A stretch of DNA of 64,000 bases from Curvibacter microcysteis. GTDB lineage: Bacteria; Pseudomonadota; Gammaproteobacteria; Burkholderiales; Burkholderiaceae_C. The notes beneath the pieces are model-generated. The model was not told where the DNA came from. It did no database searches and saw only the letters and a list, made by a program, of their open reading frames with translations. Made by a program: the position numbers and the translations under genes. Location: the NCBI RefSeq assembly GCF_028649455.1, contig NZ_JAQSIO010000005.1:186001-250000 (forward strand), given 5' to 3'. Shown piece by piece: positions 20,992 to 28,683 of the stretch (within the stretch, counting starts at the first letter, position 1; each line of letters opens with the position of its first letter).

Positions 20992-21735
20992 ATGACCTTT
21001 TCCTCTTCGTCCCGTTGGCTGCTGGCTTCGCTGGCCTTGGCCGGTGTCTGCGTCAGCGCCCAAGCCCAAGACGCCGTGATCCGCAAAAACCTGGCCGCCC
21101 GCCTGCCCCAGCTGCAAAACATCGAGGCGATCCGCAAGACGCCGATGGCGGGCCTGTTCGAGGTGCAGGTCGGGAACGACCTGTACTACACCGATGCCAA
21201 GGGCAACTACTTGCTGCAAGGCGAGCTGATCGACACCGCCCAGCAACGCAACCTGACCGAAGAACGCGTGGCCAAGATCACGGCGGTGGACTTCAGCGCC
21301 CTGCCCCTGGCCGACGCCTTCACCATCGTGCGCGGCAACGGCCAGCGCAAGATCGCGGTGTTTGAAGACCCGAACTGCGGCTACTGCAAGCGCTTCGAGA
21401 AAGACCTGGCCAAGGTCGACAACGTGACGGTCTACCTGTTCCTGTACCCCATCCTGGGTCCGGACTCGGCCGACAAGTCGCGCAACCTCTGGTGCGCCAA
21501 GGACAAGGCCGCCGCCTGGATGGATTGGATGGTGCGCGACAAAGCCGCGCCCACCGGCACCTGCGACGTGGCCGCTCTGGGCCGCAACGTGGACTTTGGC
21601 CGCAAGTACAAGATCACCGGCACCCCCACCGTGATCTTCAGCGACGGCAGCCGCGTGCCCGGCGCCCTGAACACCCAGCAGATCGAGCAGCGCCTGGCCC
21701 AGGCCAGCAACCCCAGCGCCAACAGCAAAGAGTAA
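20992..21735 (+). CDS. dsbC: Periplasmic thiol:disulfide isomerase DsbC
   Basis: 247 residues with a Sec signal peptide (MTFSSSSRWLLASLALAGVC then SAQAQD). An N-terminal dimerisation domain is followed by a thioredoxin fold with the active site CGYC at 129-132 (EDPNCGYCKRFEKDL), a second cysteine pair (LWCAKDK, GTCDVAA) and the cis-proline loop GTPTVIF. It isomerises wrong disulfides in periplasmic proteins and is kept reduced by DsbD in other bacteria. Start ATG at 20992; an upstream in-frame extension overlaps the previous gene and lacks a signal. Confidence 0.93.
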   Translation: MTFSSSSRWLLASLALAGVCVSAQAQDAVIRKNLAARLPQLQNIEAIRKTPMAGLFEVQVGNDLYYTDAKGNYLLQGELIDTAQQRNLTEERVAKITAVDFSALPLADAFTIVRGNGQRKIAVFEDPNCGYCKRFEKDLAKVDNVTVYLFLYPILGPDSADKSRNLWCAKDKAAAWMDWMVRDKAAPTGTCDVAALGRNVDFGRKYKITGTPTVIFSDGSRVPGALNTQQIEQRLAQASNPSANSKE

Positions 21736-21853
21736 GGCGACGCGGGTTTCTTGGGCGGACGCCCCCCTGCGCTGAGTCCGCCACGCAACACCTGGCCCCC
21801 CAGAATGCCCCGCCCCTGCATGGGCGGGCGCAAACGCAGCCACAATTCAGGGC

Positions 21854-22318
21854 ATGAACACCTCTGTCCCGACTCCCCACCCGGCGGGCGCGACCCCGCT
21901 GTCAGTCACCATCGAGCGCCTGGGCTATGCCGGCCTGCTGCCTTTCGTACTGTTGGCCTTGTTGATGTGGCTGGTCACCCCCGACCTGATGCCTTTTGTG
22001 GCCCTGGCCTTGATGGCCTATGCGGCCACCGTGACCTCGTTTCTTGGCGGTATCCACTGGGGCATTGCCTTCCAGCAAGGGGAGGACGCGCCGCGCATCC
22101 ACCTGATCTGGGGCGTGGTGCCCGCCATCGTGGCCTGGGTGGCCGTGGTCATGCCGGTCTATGCGGGCCTGCCCCTGCTGGCCCTGTTGCTGGTGGCCTG
22201 CTACCTGGTCGACCGCAAGACCTGGACCTCGCCCCAATTGCGCCCCTGGCTGACGATGCGCTTTCGCCTGACCGTTGTGGCCACCCTGAGCTGCCTGCTC
22301 GGCGCGGCCAACACCTGA
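21854..22318 (+). CDS. DUF3429 inner-membrane protein
   Basis: 154 residues with about five hydrophobic segments. The pattern ERLGYAGLLPFVLLALLMWL, then FLGGIHWGIAF, then RKTWTSPQLRPWLTMRFRLT matches DUF3429 proteins (related to eukaryotic TMEM69). The function is unknown. It stands alone between dsbC and the M61 peptidase. Confidence 0.82.
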   Translation: MNTSVPTPHPAGATPLSVTIERLGYAGLLPFVLLALLMWLVTPDLMPFVALALMAYAATVTSFLGGIHWGIAFQQGEDAPRIHLIWGVVPAIVAWVAVVMPVYAGLPLLALLLVACYLVDRKTWTSPQLRPWLTMRFRLTVVATLSCLLGAANT

Positions 22319-22425
22319 TGCCCCGGGGCCACCGCGCACCGGGGTCCCACGAGCCTGTGGCCGGCGCTTGACGCGCCAGCCCCTCCCACCGCTTCTTCAG
22401 GGCCTGCGCCCGCCACCACCTGCCC

Positions 22426-24345
22426 ATGACCCGCCCCACCGCCCCCCTGCACTACCGCATTGATGCCAGCCAGCAGCACGCCCACCTGTTCCAGGTCACA
22501 CTGACCATTGCCCAGCCCGCCGCGCAGCAGACGGTGTCGCTGCCGGTTTGGATTCCGGGCAGCTACCTGGTGCGTGAGTTCTCCAAAAACCTGCAACAGC
22601 TGGAAGCCCGGCAAAACGGCCGCCGCATCCCCCTGCAACAACTGGACAAGTGCCAGTGGCAGGTGGCCAGCCAGGCGGGTCAGGCGCTGGAGCTGCGCTA
22701 CGAGGTCTATGCATTTGACAACTCGGTGCGCACCGCTTGGTTGGACCCACAACGGGGCTTTTTCAACGGCACCAGCCTGTGCCTGCGGGTACACGGCCAA
22801 GAAGACCAGCCCCACCAGCTGGAGTTACTCGCCCCCGACACCGAAGGCGCTGCCGGCTGGCGCGCTGCCACCGCCCTGACCCCGGTCAAGGTCAACCGGC
22901 GCGGCTTTGGCCTGTACCAGGCCGCGGACTACGACGAACTTGTCGACCACCCGGTCGAGCTGGGCGACTTCTGGCAAGGCGAGTTCCAGGCCTGCGGCAT
23001 CACCCACCAGTGGGTGGTGGCAGGCGCCACGGCCTCGTTTGACAGCGCGCGCCTGCTGCGCGACAGCCAGCAGATCTGCGAGACCGTGATCCGCTTTTGG
23101 CACCCCGACATCGACCAAGGCAGCCAGCCAGCCCCGATCCAGCGCTATGTGTTCATGCTCAACGCCGTGGACGACAGCTACGGCGGCCTGGAGCACCGCG
23201 CCAGCACAGCCCTGATCTGCGGCCGACGCGACCTGCCGCGCCTGGGCGAAGCCCGCAGCAGCGAGGGCTACACCACCCTGCTGGGCCTGATCAGCCACGA
23301 GTACTTCCACACCTGGAACGTCAAGCGCCTGCGCCCGGCCGAGTTGGCACGCTACGACTACCGCCAGGAAAACTACACCGAGCTGCTGTGGTTTTTTGAA
23401 GGCTTCACCAGCTACTACGACGACCTGCTGCTGCGCCGCGCTGGCCTGCTCGACGACGCGGGCTACCTGAAGCTGCTCAACAAAACCCTCAACCAGGTGC
23501 TGCAAACCCCAGGCCGTGAGGTGCAGAGCGTGGCCCAGGCCAGCTACGACGCCTGGGTCAAGTACTACCGCCAGGACGAGAACACCGCCAACGCCACGGT
23601 CAGCTACTACACCAAGGGCTCGCTGGTGGCACTGGCCCTGGACTTGAGCCTGCGCCAGCAAGGCCACCACCTGGACGAGGCCCTGCGCCGCGTCTGGCAA
23701 CGCTGCCAGGGCGGCCCAATGAGCGAGGCGGATTTCGCCACGGTGCTGCAAGAGCTCACTGGCCGCAGTTGGGGCCCCGAGCTGCAGGCCTGGGTGCACA
23801 GCACCCGTGAGCTGCCCCTGAAAGCCTTGTTCCAACACCACGGCGTGGCCTGGCACGACGACCCCGCCCAGTTGGCCCAGCGCCTGGGCCTGCGCGTGGC
23901 CGAGAAAAACGGCAACGTGCAAATCAAAACCGTGCTGCGCGGCGGCGCCGCTGAAAAAGCCGGTCTGGCCGCCAACGACGAGTGGCTGGGCATCGAGGTG
24001 GGCGCGCAAGGTTGGCGCCTGGGCAAGCTGGACGACCTGAGCTTTTACGCTGGCAGCGCCAAGCGCGTCACCGCCCTGGTGTCGCGCGACCAGCGCCTGC
24101 TGCGCCTGCCCTTGACCATGCCGGCGGCCAGCACCACGGTGCGCCTGTCCATCGCCCAAGCACCGCAGGTCGCGGCCTGGCTGCAAGCGCCCGCAGCCAG
24201 CGCCCCGCCCAGCCCGCCCGGCATGGCGGCGCCCGAGCCTGTAGGCCGCCCGGCGACGGAAGCCGCGGCCGCCAAGAAACCGCGTCAGCGCCCTTTGAAG
24301 ACCGGCGCCCGCTTGGTCAAGAAGGCTTCCACGCCCTCAAAGTAA
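22426..24345 (+). CDS. M61 family metallopeptidase with PDZ domain
   Basis: 639 residues. The N-terminal M61 beta domain (residues about 5-170) precedes a thermolysin-like catalytic domain with the zinc motif HEYFH (His291-Glu292-His295) in ISHEYFHTWNVKRLRPAE and the downstream glutamate region LWFFEGFTSYYDDLLLRRAG. A PDZ domain (about 470-560) includes GGAAEKAGLAANDEWLGIEV, and the C-terminal tail is Ala/Pro/Lys-rich. The family includes glycyl aminopeptidases. No signal peptide is visible, so it is probably cytosolic. Its last 61 bases overlap the convergent crotonase gene. Confidence 0.9.
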   Translation: MTRPTAPLHYRIDASQQHAHLFQVTLTIAQPAAQQTVSLPVWIPGSYLVREFSKNLQQLEARQNGRRIPLQQLDKCQWQVASQAGQALELRYEVYAFDNSVRTAWLDPQRGFFNGTSLCLRVHGQEDQPHQLELLAPDTEGAAGWRAATALTPVKVNRRGFGLYQAADYDELVDHPVELGDFWQGEFQACGITHQWVVAGATASFDSARLLRDSQQICETVIRFWHPDIDQGSQPAPIQRYVFMLNAVDDSYGGLEHRASTALICGRRDLPRLGEARSSEGYTTLLGLISHEYFHTWNVKRLRPAELARYDYRQENYTELLWFFEGFTSYYDDLLLRRAGLLDDAGYLKLLNKTLNQVLQTPGREVQSVAQASYDAWVKYYRQDENTANATVSYYTKGSLVALALDLSLRQQGHHLDEALRRVWQRCQGGPMSEADFATVLQELTGRSWGPELQAWVHSTRELPLKALFQHHGVAWHDDPAQLAQRLGLRVAEKNGNVQIKTVLRGGAAEKAGLAANDEWLGIEVGAQGWRLGKLDDLSFYAGSAKRVTALVSRDQRLLRLPLTMPAASTTVRLSIAQAPQVAAWLQAPAASAPPSPPGMAAPEPVGRPATEAAAAKKPRQRPLKTGARLVKKASTPSK

Positions 24346-25106
24346 TCCTCGGTCGCGCCCATGGCCGACTGGGCATCGCGCTCGGCAGCCAACTGGGCGT
24401 CCAGCTCGCGCGAGGTGGCGTCACGCAGCAAGCGCCGCGTCTGCACCAGCGCGGCCGTGGGCATGGCAGCGAGGCGGCGCGCCAGCACCAGGGTGCTGTC
24501 CAGGCAGTCCTCGGCCACGTCCCAAATCAAGCCCCAGTCGCGTGCCTGCACCGCGCCCAGCTTGTCGCCGGTCAACGCCAGGCCCAGGGCCCGGGTCAGG
24601 CCCACGCGGCGCGGCAGCAGCCAGGTGCTGCCCGCGTCCGGAATCAAACCGATCTTGCTGAAAGCCTGGATGAAACTGGCCTGTGGCGAGGCGATGGCCA
24701 CATCGCAGCTCATCACCAGCGACATGCCCGCCCCAGCGGCCACGCCATTGACGGCGGCCAGCACCGGCACGCGCAGTGCCTGCAAACGCCGCGCAGTGGG
24801 GTTGAATGACTGGTCAATCAAGGGCCCAGGGTCCGCGCGCTTGACCCGGTCCGGCCCGGGCGAGAAGTCAAAGCCCGCCAGGTCGGCGCCGGCGCAAAAG
24901 CCCCGCCCCGCCCCCGTCAGCACCACAGCGCGCACCGTGGGGCTGGCCTCGGCCTGGTCCAGCGCGGCCCACAGGGCGCGGTGCATCTCTGGCGTGAAGC
25001 TGTTGAGGGCCTGCGGGCGGTTGAGGGTGATCACCGCCACGGCGCCGCCGCTGGGTTCATCCAGGGCGTACAACACCGGGGGTTCAGAAGCGCTGGGCTC
25101 GGACAT
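24285..25106 (-). CDS. Enoyl-CoA hydratase/isomerase, PaaG-like
   Basis: 273-residue crotonase. It has the oxyanion-hole pattern GRGFCAGADLAGFDFSPG and NGVAAGAGMSLVMSCDVAIA, then FSKIGLIPDAGSTWLLPRRV. An Ala/Gly-Met replaces the first catalytic Glu and an Asp sits in IPDAGSTW, which fits PaaG-type 1,2-epoxyphenylacetyl-CoA isomerases better than hydratases. No other paa gene is visible, so the pathway is uncertain. Start MSEPSASEPP at 25106. It overlaps the M61 gene tail to tail and is divergent from the next crotonase. Confidence 0.85.
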   Translation of the reverse strand: MSEPSASEPPVLYALDEPSGGAVAVITLNRPQALNSFTPEMHRALWAALDQAEASPTVRAVVLTGAGRGFCAGADLAGFDFSPGPDRVKRADPGPLIDQSFNPTARRLQALRVPVLAAVNGVAAGAGMSLVMSCDVAIASPQASFIQAFSKIGLIPDAGSTWLLPRRVGLTRALGLALTGDKLGAVQARDWGLIWDVAEDCLDSTLVLARRLAAMPTAALVQTRRLLRDATSRELDAQLAAERDAQSAMGATEDYFEGVEAFLTKRAPVFKGR

Positions 25107-25305
25107 GACTTGGGTCTCCTGGTGGGTCTGGTGAAAGCGGCCCGGTGCGGCTACCGCCCGGGCGCCAAACCATTCTGCCCGCCAGGCGCGCGCCTGGCTT
25201 GTCCTGCAGGTGCCAGTTGCAGGCATTGCAACCCCGGTGTCAGCGCGACAGGGGTGGGCTTGGGTATAGTGCGCCCAACCCCCAATTGAGATGGAGAACC
25301 GAGAC

Positions 25306-26085
25306 ATGGCCTACGAAACGATTGAAGTCCGCACCGAAGCCGAGAAAGTTGGCGTCATCACCCTGAACCGCCCCAAGCAGCTCAATGCGCTGAACGACCA
25401 GCTGATGACTGAGCTGGGCCAGGCGCTGCGTGCGTTCGACGCCGATGACAGCATCGGTTGCATCATCGTGACGGGCAGCGAGCGTGCCTTCGCCGCAGGC
25501 GCGGACATCGCGGCCATGGCCAAGTACAGCTTCCAAGACGTCTACAAGGGCGACTTCATCACCCGCAACTGGGAAACCATCCGCAGCATCCGCAAGCCCG
25601 TGATCGGCGCCGTGGCCGGCTTTGCACTGGGCGGCGGCTGTGAGTTGGCCATGATGTGCGACTTCATCATCGCGGCAGACAACGCCAAGTTTGGCCAGCC
25701 TGAAATCAAGATTGGCGTCATCCCTGGAGCCGGTGGCACGCAACGCCTGCCGCGCGCCATCGGCAAGTCCAAGGCCATGGACATGGCCCTGACCGCCCGC
25801 ATGATGGACGCCACCGAAGCCGAGCGCTCGGGCCTGGTCAGCCGCGTGGTCCCGCTGGACAAGTTGATGGAAGAAACCCTGGCCGCCGCGCTGGTGATCT
25901 GCTCCTTCTCGCCGATCGCCGTGATGGCCGCCAAGGAAACCGTCAACCGCTCGTTTGAGAGCAGCCTGTCCGACGGCCTGATGTACGAACGCCGCGTCTT
26001 CCACGCGCTGTTCGCCACCCAGGATCAAAAGGAAGGCATGGACGCCTTCTTGAACAAAAGAACGCCCAATTTCACGGCTCAGTGA
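25306..26085 (+). CDS. Enoyl-CoA hydratase (crotonase)
   Basis: 259 residues. It has a complete hydratase signature: oxyanion-hole [20 protein letters not shown], first catalytic glutamate in GCELAMMCD, second in [20 protein letters not shown]. The C-terminus carries the acyl-pocket region [20 protein letters not shown]. It hydrates trans-2-enoyl-CoA in fatty-acid beta-oxidation. The start at 25306 (MAYETIEV) is preceded by GGAGA; a start five codons upstream is possible. Both catalytic glutamates are present, unlike in the divergent neighbour. Confidence 0.93.
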   Translation: MAYETIEVRTEAEKVGVITLNRPKQLNALNDQLMTELGQALRAFDADDSIGCIIVTGSERAFAAGADIAAMAKYSFQDVYKGDFITRNWETIRSIRKPVIGAVAGFALGGGCELAMMCDFIIAADNAKFGQPEIKIGVIPGAGGTQRLPRAIGKSKAMDMALTARMMDATEAERSGLVSRVVPLDKLMEETLAAALVICSFSPIAVMAAKETVNRSFESSLSDGLMYERRVFHALFATQDQKEGMDAFLNKRTPNFTAQ

Positions 26086-26107
26086 GCACAAGCCAAAAAA
26101 TTGTGGC

Positions 26108-26113
26108 TATAAT
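26108..26113 (+). promoter_or_regulatory. Putative -10 element of the tRNA promoter
   Basis: A perfect TATAAT lies 65 bases upstream of the tRNA, just past the crotonase stop. The -35 position is poor, so the promoter call is tentative. Confidence 0.35.
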
Positions 26114-26178
26114 CGTGGGCTCAGACAGCAACGTTGTTTGAAACAGCATCTCAATCGCAAGATGTTGAGACCACAGTT

Positions 26179-26255
26179 GGCGCTTTAGCTCAGTCGGTTA
26201 GAGCGATGGAATCATAATCCACAGGTCCGCGGTTCGAATCCGTGAAGCGCCACCA
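26179..26255 (+). tRNA. tRNA with CAU anticodon, probably tRNA-Met
   Basis: A 77-base cloverleaf with an encoded CCA end. Acceptor stem GGCGCTT/AAGCGCC with discriminator A; D arm GCTC...GAGC; anticodon loop ATCATAA giving CAT; T arm closing the TTCGAAT loop. Bases 27 and 43 form an A-C mismatch. Elongator Met is the first choice; the lysidine-modified tRNA-Ile(CAU) cannot be ruled out by eye. Confidence 0.93.
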
Positions 26256-26288
26256 AAATTTCTTCAAGTGCGACAAGCACTTGGACGC

Positions 26289-26316
26289 AAAAGCCACCTT
26301 CGGGTGGCTTTTTTGT
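26289..26316 (+). terminator. Intrinsic terminator after the tRNA
   Basis: A stem GCCACC/GGTGGC closed by a TTCG tetraloop (26293-26308), flanked by AAAA and followed by TTTTTT. It begins 33 bases past the tRNA. Confidence 0.88.
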
Positions 26317-26548
26317 TTCTGGGCGCTGGCGCCCGTGTCGTCACACGGTTCTCGGTTTCCGCCTCGTCGCCGCCCGGCAAGGCCCCAGGCCACGCGCCTG
26401 CGGGTTTGCGCCGCCGCCTCGGATGGCGCCAGCGTCAGGTGACCATAGACCGGTCCAACCCAAGCCCCCCTTCTCCAGAGCCCCAGGCTCAGCCGCTCCC
26501 TCCACCCCGCAGCACGCCATCGCAATTGTTTCTTTTTGTGAGTTTGCG

Positions 26549-26592
26549 TTGACGGTTCGTTAAAGATTTTTAAAATGGGAAAACATCCCATT
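26549..26592 (+). promoter_or_regulatory. Sigma-70-like promoter with overlapping palindromic operator
   Basis: TTGACG (26549-26554) and TAAAAT (26571-26576) are spaced by 16 bases, each one mismatch from consensus. The perfect inverted repeat AATGGGA-aaaca-TCCCATT (26574-26592) overlaps the -10 element and the expected start site. It lies about 60 bases upstream of the secreted-protein ATG, which has AGGAA at 26641. The repeat does not resemble a Fur or Zur box. The rest of the 26317-26548 gap shows nothing recognisable. Confidence 0.6.
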
Positions 26593-26650
26593 AAAAGGAT
26601 GTGCTTCTGGCCTCTTTCTTTCAACCTCGATGAACCACAAAGGAATTTCC

Positions 26651-27304
26651 ATGAACAAGACCACTGTCGCGATGGCCCTGCTGGGCGTGATGAGCTCGTT
26701 TTCTGCCCTGGCCGATGACCACGGGGACTGGGGGCGTTGGGTGCAGGTGGCCAGCGCCAGCACCAGCAGCCGGGTGGACAGCGACGACGACAGCTCGCGC
26801 AAGCGCGGCAGCAGTTCCGTCGCCCTGGTGCCCGCCGGCTCGGCCACCTACAGCGGCGCCACGGTGGCGGTGATCACCGACAGCAGCTCGGGCACGGCTG
26901 TGAAGTCGGTGTCGACCGGTGCCGTCAACCTGAACGTGGCCTTCAGCGGCACGGGCACCACGACCGAAACCGGCACCATCACCGGGCTGACCGGCAGCGC
27001 GGGCGCCAAAGTGGGCAACCTGGCTTTCACCGGCACGGGCACTGGCAGCCGCTTCTCGGGCACCGTGACTTCGACCACCTACCCCACCGTGGCGGCCACC
27101 AGCACCGCGGCGGCGACGGGCACCGGCAGCATCAAGGGCAGCTTCTCGGCCCCCGTGGTGGTGACGCCGCCTGTGGCCGCCACCAGCACCACCGCCGCCG
27201 TGGCGGGTGTGTACTCCGCCCCGCTGGCCGTGGCAGGCAACTGGGGTTTCACAGCCACCTCGACCCTGAAGGCGTCGGGCAGCTTTGCCGCTGTGAAGCA
27301 ATAA
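26651..27304 (+). CDS. Secreted beta-barrel-like protein, probable Slam substrate
   Basis: 217 residues. Signal peptide (MNKTTVAMALLGVMSSFSALA then DD). There is no cysteine at the cleavage site, so it is not a lipoprotein. The mature part starts with an Asp/Ser/Arg-rich linker (SRVDSDDDSSRKRGS) and continues as Gly/Ser/Thr/Ala-rich alternating beta strands. The C-terminal half (GSIKGSFSAP, VAGVYSAPLAVAGNWGF) recalls the small beta-barrel of TbpB/hemophilin-type Slam substrates. The adjacent downstream gene is a Slam-like translocator. Similarity is pattern-level only; the ligand is unknown. The start at 26651 is chosen for the AGGAA site and the signal peptide. Confidence 0.62.
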   Translation: MNKTTVAMALLGVMSSFSALADDHGDWGRWVQVASASTSSRVDSDDDSSRKRGSSSVALVPAGSATYSGATVAVITDSSSGTAVKSVSTGAVNLNVAFSGTGTTTETGTITGLTGSAGAKVGNLAFTGTGTGSRFSGTVTSTTYPTVAATSTAAATGTGSIKGSFSAPVVVTPPVAATSTTAAVAGVYSAPLAVAGNWGFTATSTLKASGSFAAVKQ

Positions 27305-27311
27305 CACCCGG

Positions 27312-28637
27312 GTGAGCATGTCTTCATTGCGATGCCGGGCCACCGCTGCCACGGGGGTCCGGCCCCGGACCGGCGCCTGCGGGCTGCCGGTCTGGGTCAT
27401 TCATTTGATCTTGGGTCTGGCGCCGCTGGGGGTGGCCCAGGCCAGCGACAGCCCACTGGCGCAGGCCTGCGCCCCCTGGAAGCCGCAAGAGACGCCAGCA
27501 CCGACAACGCCCAGCGCCGCTCGCCTGGCCGAGTGCGCGCTCCAAGAGCGCCGCTACGAGGAAGCGGCCCAGCGCTACCAAGCCCTGCTGGCTGAAAACG
27601 ACCACCCGATCTTCCACGCGGAGCTGGGCCGGGCCTACCTGGGGCTGCAGGACTTTGAACGGGCCCGGATTGAATTTCTGCAGGCCCTGGCCACCAACCT
27701 GCCCCCCCAGGCGCGCGCCCTGCTGCAAATGTTCCTGCAGATGAGCGAGCAGCAGCGCACCCAGGCCAAGAGCTGGATGGCCACCCTCAGCTGGGGCCTC
27801 ATGCATGACAGCAACAGCAACCAAGGTCCGCGCAGCGACCAGGTCGAGCTGTTCGGCTTGCCCTTCACCCTGAATGCCGACGGACTGCCACGCGCCTCCC
27901 CTGCGGGCCTGGCCAACCTGAGCGTGGTCCACAACGCCACCCTGCAAACCGATTGGTTGTGGCAAAGCAACCTGAACGGCGCCCTGACCCGGTACAGCCG
28001 AAACCACGCCATGGACCTGGGCAACGTGGCGCTGGACACGGGGCCGCGCTGGGCACTGCCGGGCCAGGGCAATTCAATCTATGTGCCGGTGGGCTACAGC
28101 CGCACCGAGCTGGACGGGCAGCACTATGTCGACGCCAGCACCATCACCCCGCAATGGGTGCGCCAGTTGGGCTTGTCCGATCAAGCCTTGGTCAGTGTGA
28201 TGCTGGCGCGCAGCCGCTACCCCCAAAACGACGCCCGCAGCGCCGTGGGCCGCAGCGCATCGCTGGGCTGGCGGCACCTGATCGCCGGCCGCTGGACCCT
28301 GGAGGGCTCGGTGCGCCAAGGGCAGGAAGACGCCCGAGACAGCGCCTACAGCCACCAATTGCGCGGCGTCACGCTGGGGCTGTCGGGCAGCCCGGCCGAG
28401 GGGTGGCGGGTCGGCGGCCAGCTCGGCTGGGCCCAATACCGCTACCGCGATGCCGAGGTCTGGGCCAGTGCAGCGCGCCGCGATGTGCGCGTCAACGCCG
28501 GCTGGCAACTGGCACGCGCATTCCCTGGGGGCTACTACCTCAGCCTCAGCGGCACGCTGGCCCGCACCCAGTCCAACCTGGCCCTGTACAGCAGCCTGCG
28601 CCGCCAAACCCAGGCCACCGTCAGCAAGACCTTCTGA
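27312..28637 (+). CDS. Slam-like outer-membrane translocator (DUF560, surface lipoprotein assembly modifier)
   Basis: 441 residues. A signal peptide ends near VAQASDSP. An N-terminal tetratricopeptide region follows (CALQERRYEEAAQRYQALLA, FHAELGRAYLGLQDFERARI). After LPPQARALLQMFLQ a predicted beta-barrel begins with WMATLSWGLMHDSNSNQGPR, the typical DUF560 entry, and runs to a C-terminal aromatic strand ending QTQATVSKTF. Slam proteins help deliver specific lipoproteins or soluble proteins across the outer membrane. It is 7 bases after the putative substrate. GTG 27312 and ATG 27318 are alternative starts. Confidence 0.75.
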   Translation: MSMSSLRCRATAATGVRPRTGACGLPVWVIHLILGLAPLGVAQASDSPLAQACAPWKPQETPAPTTPSAARLAECALQERRYEEAAQRYQALLAENDHPIFHAELGRAYLGLQDFERARIEFLQALATNLPPQARALLQMFLQMSEQQRTQAKSWMATLSWGLMHDSNSNQGPRSDQVELFGLPFTLNADGLPRASPAGLANLSVVHNATLQTDWLWQSNLNGALTRYSRNHAMDLGNVALDTGPRWALPGQGNSIYVPVGYSRTELDGQHYVDASTITPQWVRQLGLSDQALVSVMLARSRYPQNDARSAVGRSASLGWRHLIAGRWTLEGSVRQGQEDARDSAYSHQLRGVTLGLSGSPAEGWRVGGQLGWAQYRYRDAEVWASAARRDVRVNAGWQLARAFPGGYYLSLSGTLARTQSNLALYSSLRRQTQATVSKTF

Positions 28638-28638
28638 G

Positions 28639-28657
28639 TTCAGGGCCCGGCCCTGAA
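28639..28657. terminator. Perfect inverted repeat between convergent genes
   Basis: TTCAGGGCC-C-GGCCCTGAA is a 9-bp perfect palindrome with a one-base centre, directly after the Slam stop and 26 bases before the DUF5666 stop. It lacks a T run, so it may be a bidirectional processing or termination hairpin. Confidence 0.35.
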
Positions 28658-28683
28658 GGCCGCCGTGAGGCGCTCTGCCGGGC

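Noticed and set aside
24285-25106. Assignment of the crotonase as definite paaG of a phenylacetate operon.
   Set aside because: The active-site pattern fits, but no other phenylacetate gene is nearby, so no gene symbol was given.
26574-26592. The palindrome upstream of the Slam unit, considered as a Fur box.
   Set aside because: The sequence AATGGGA/TCCCATT does not fit the GATAATGAT-type pattern.
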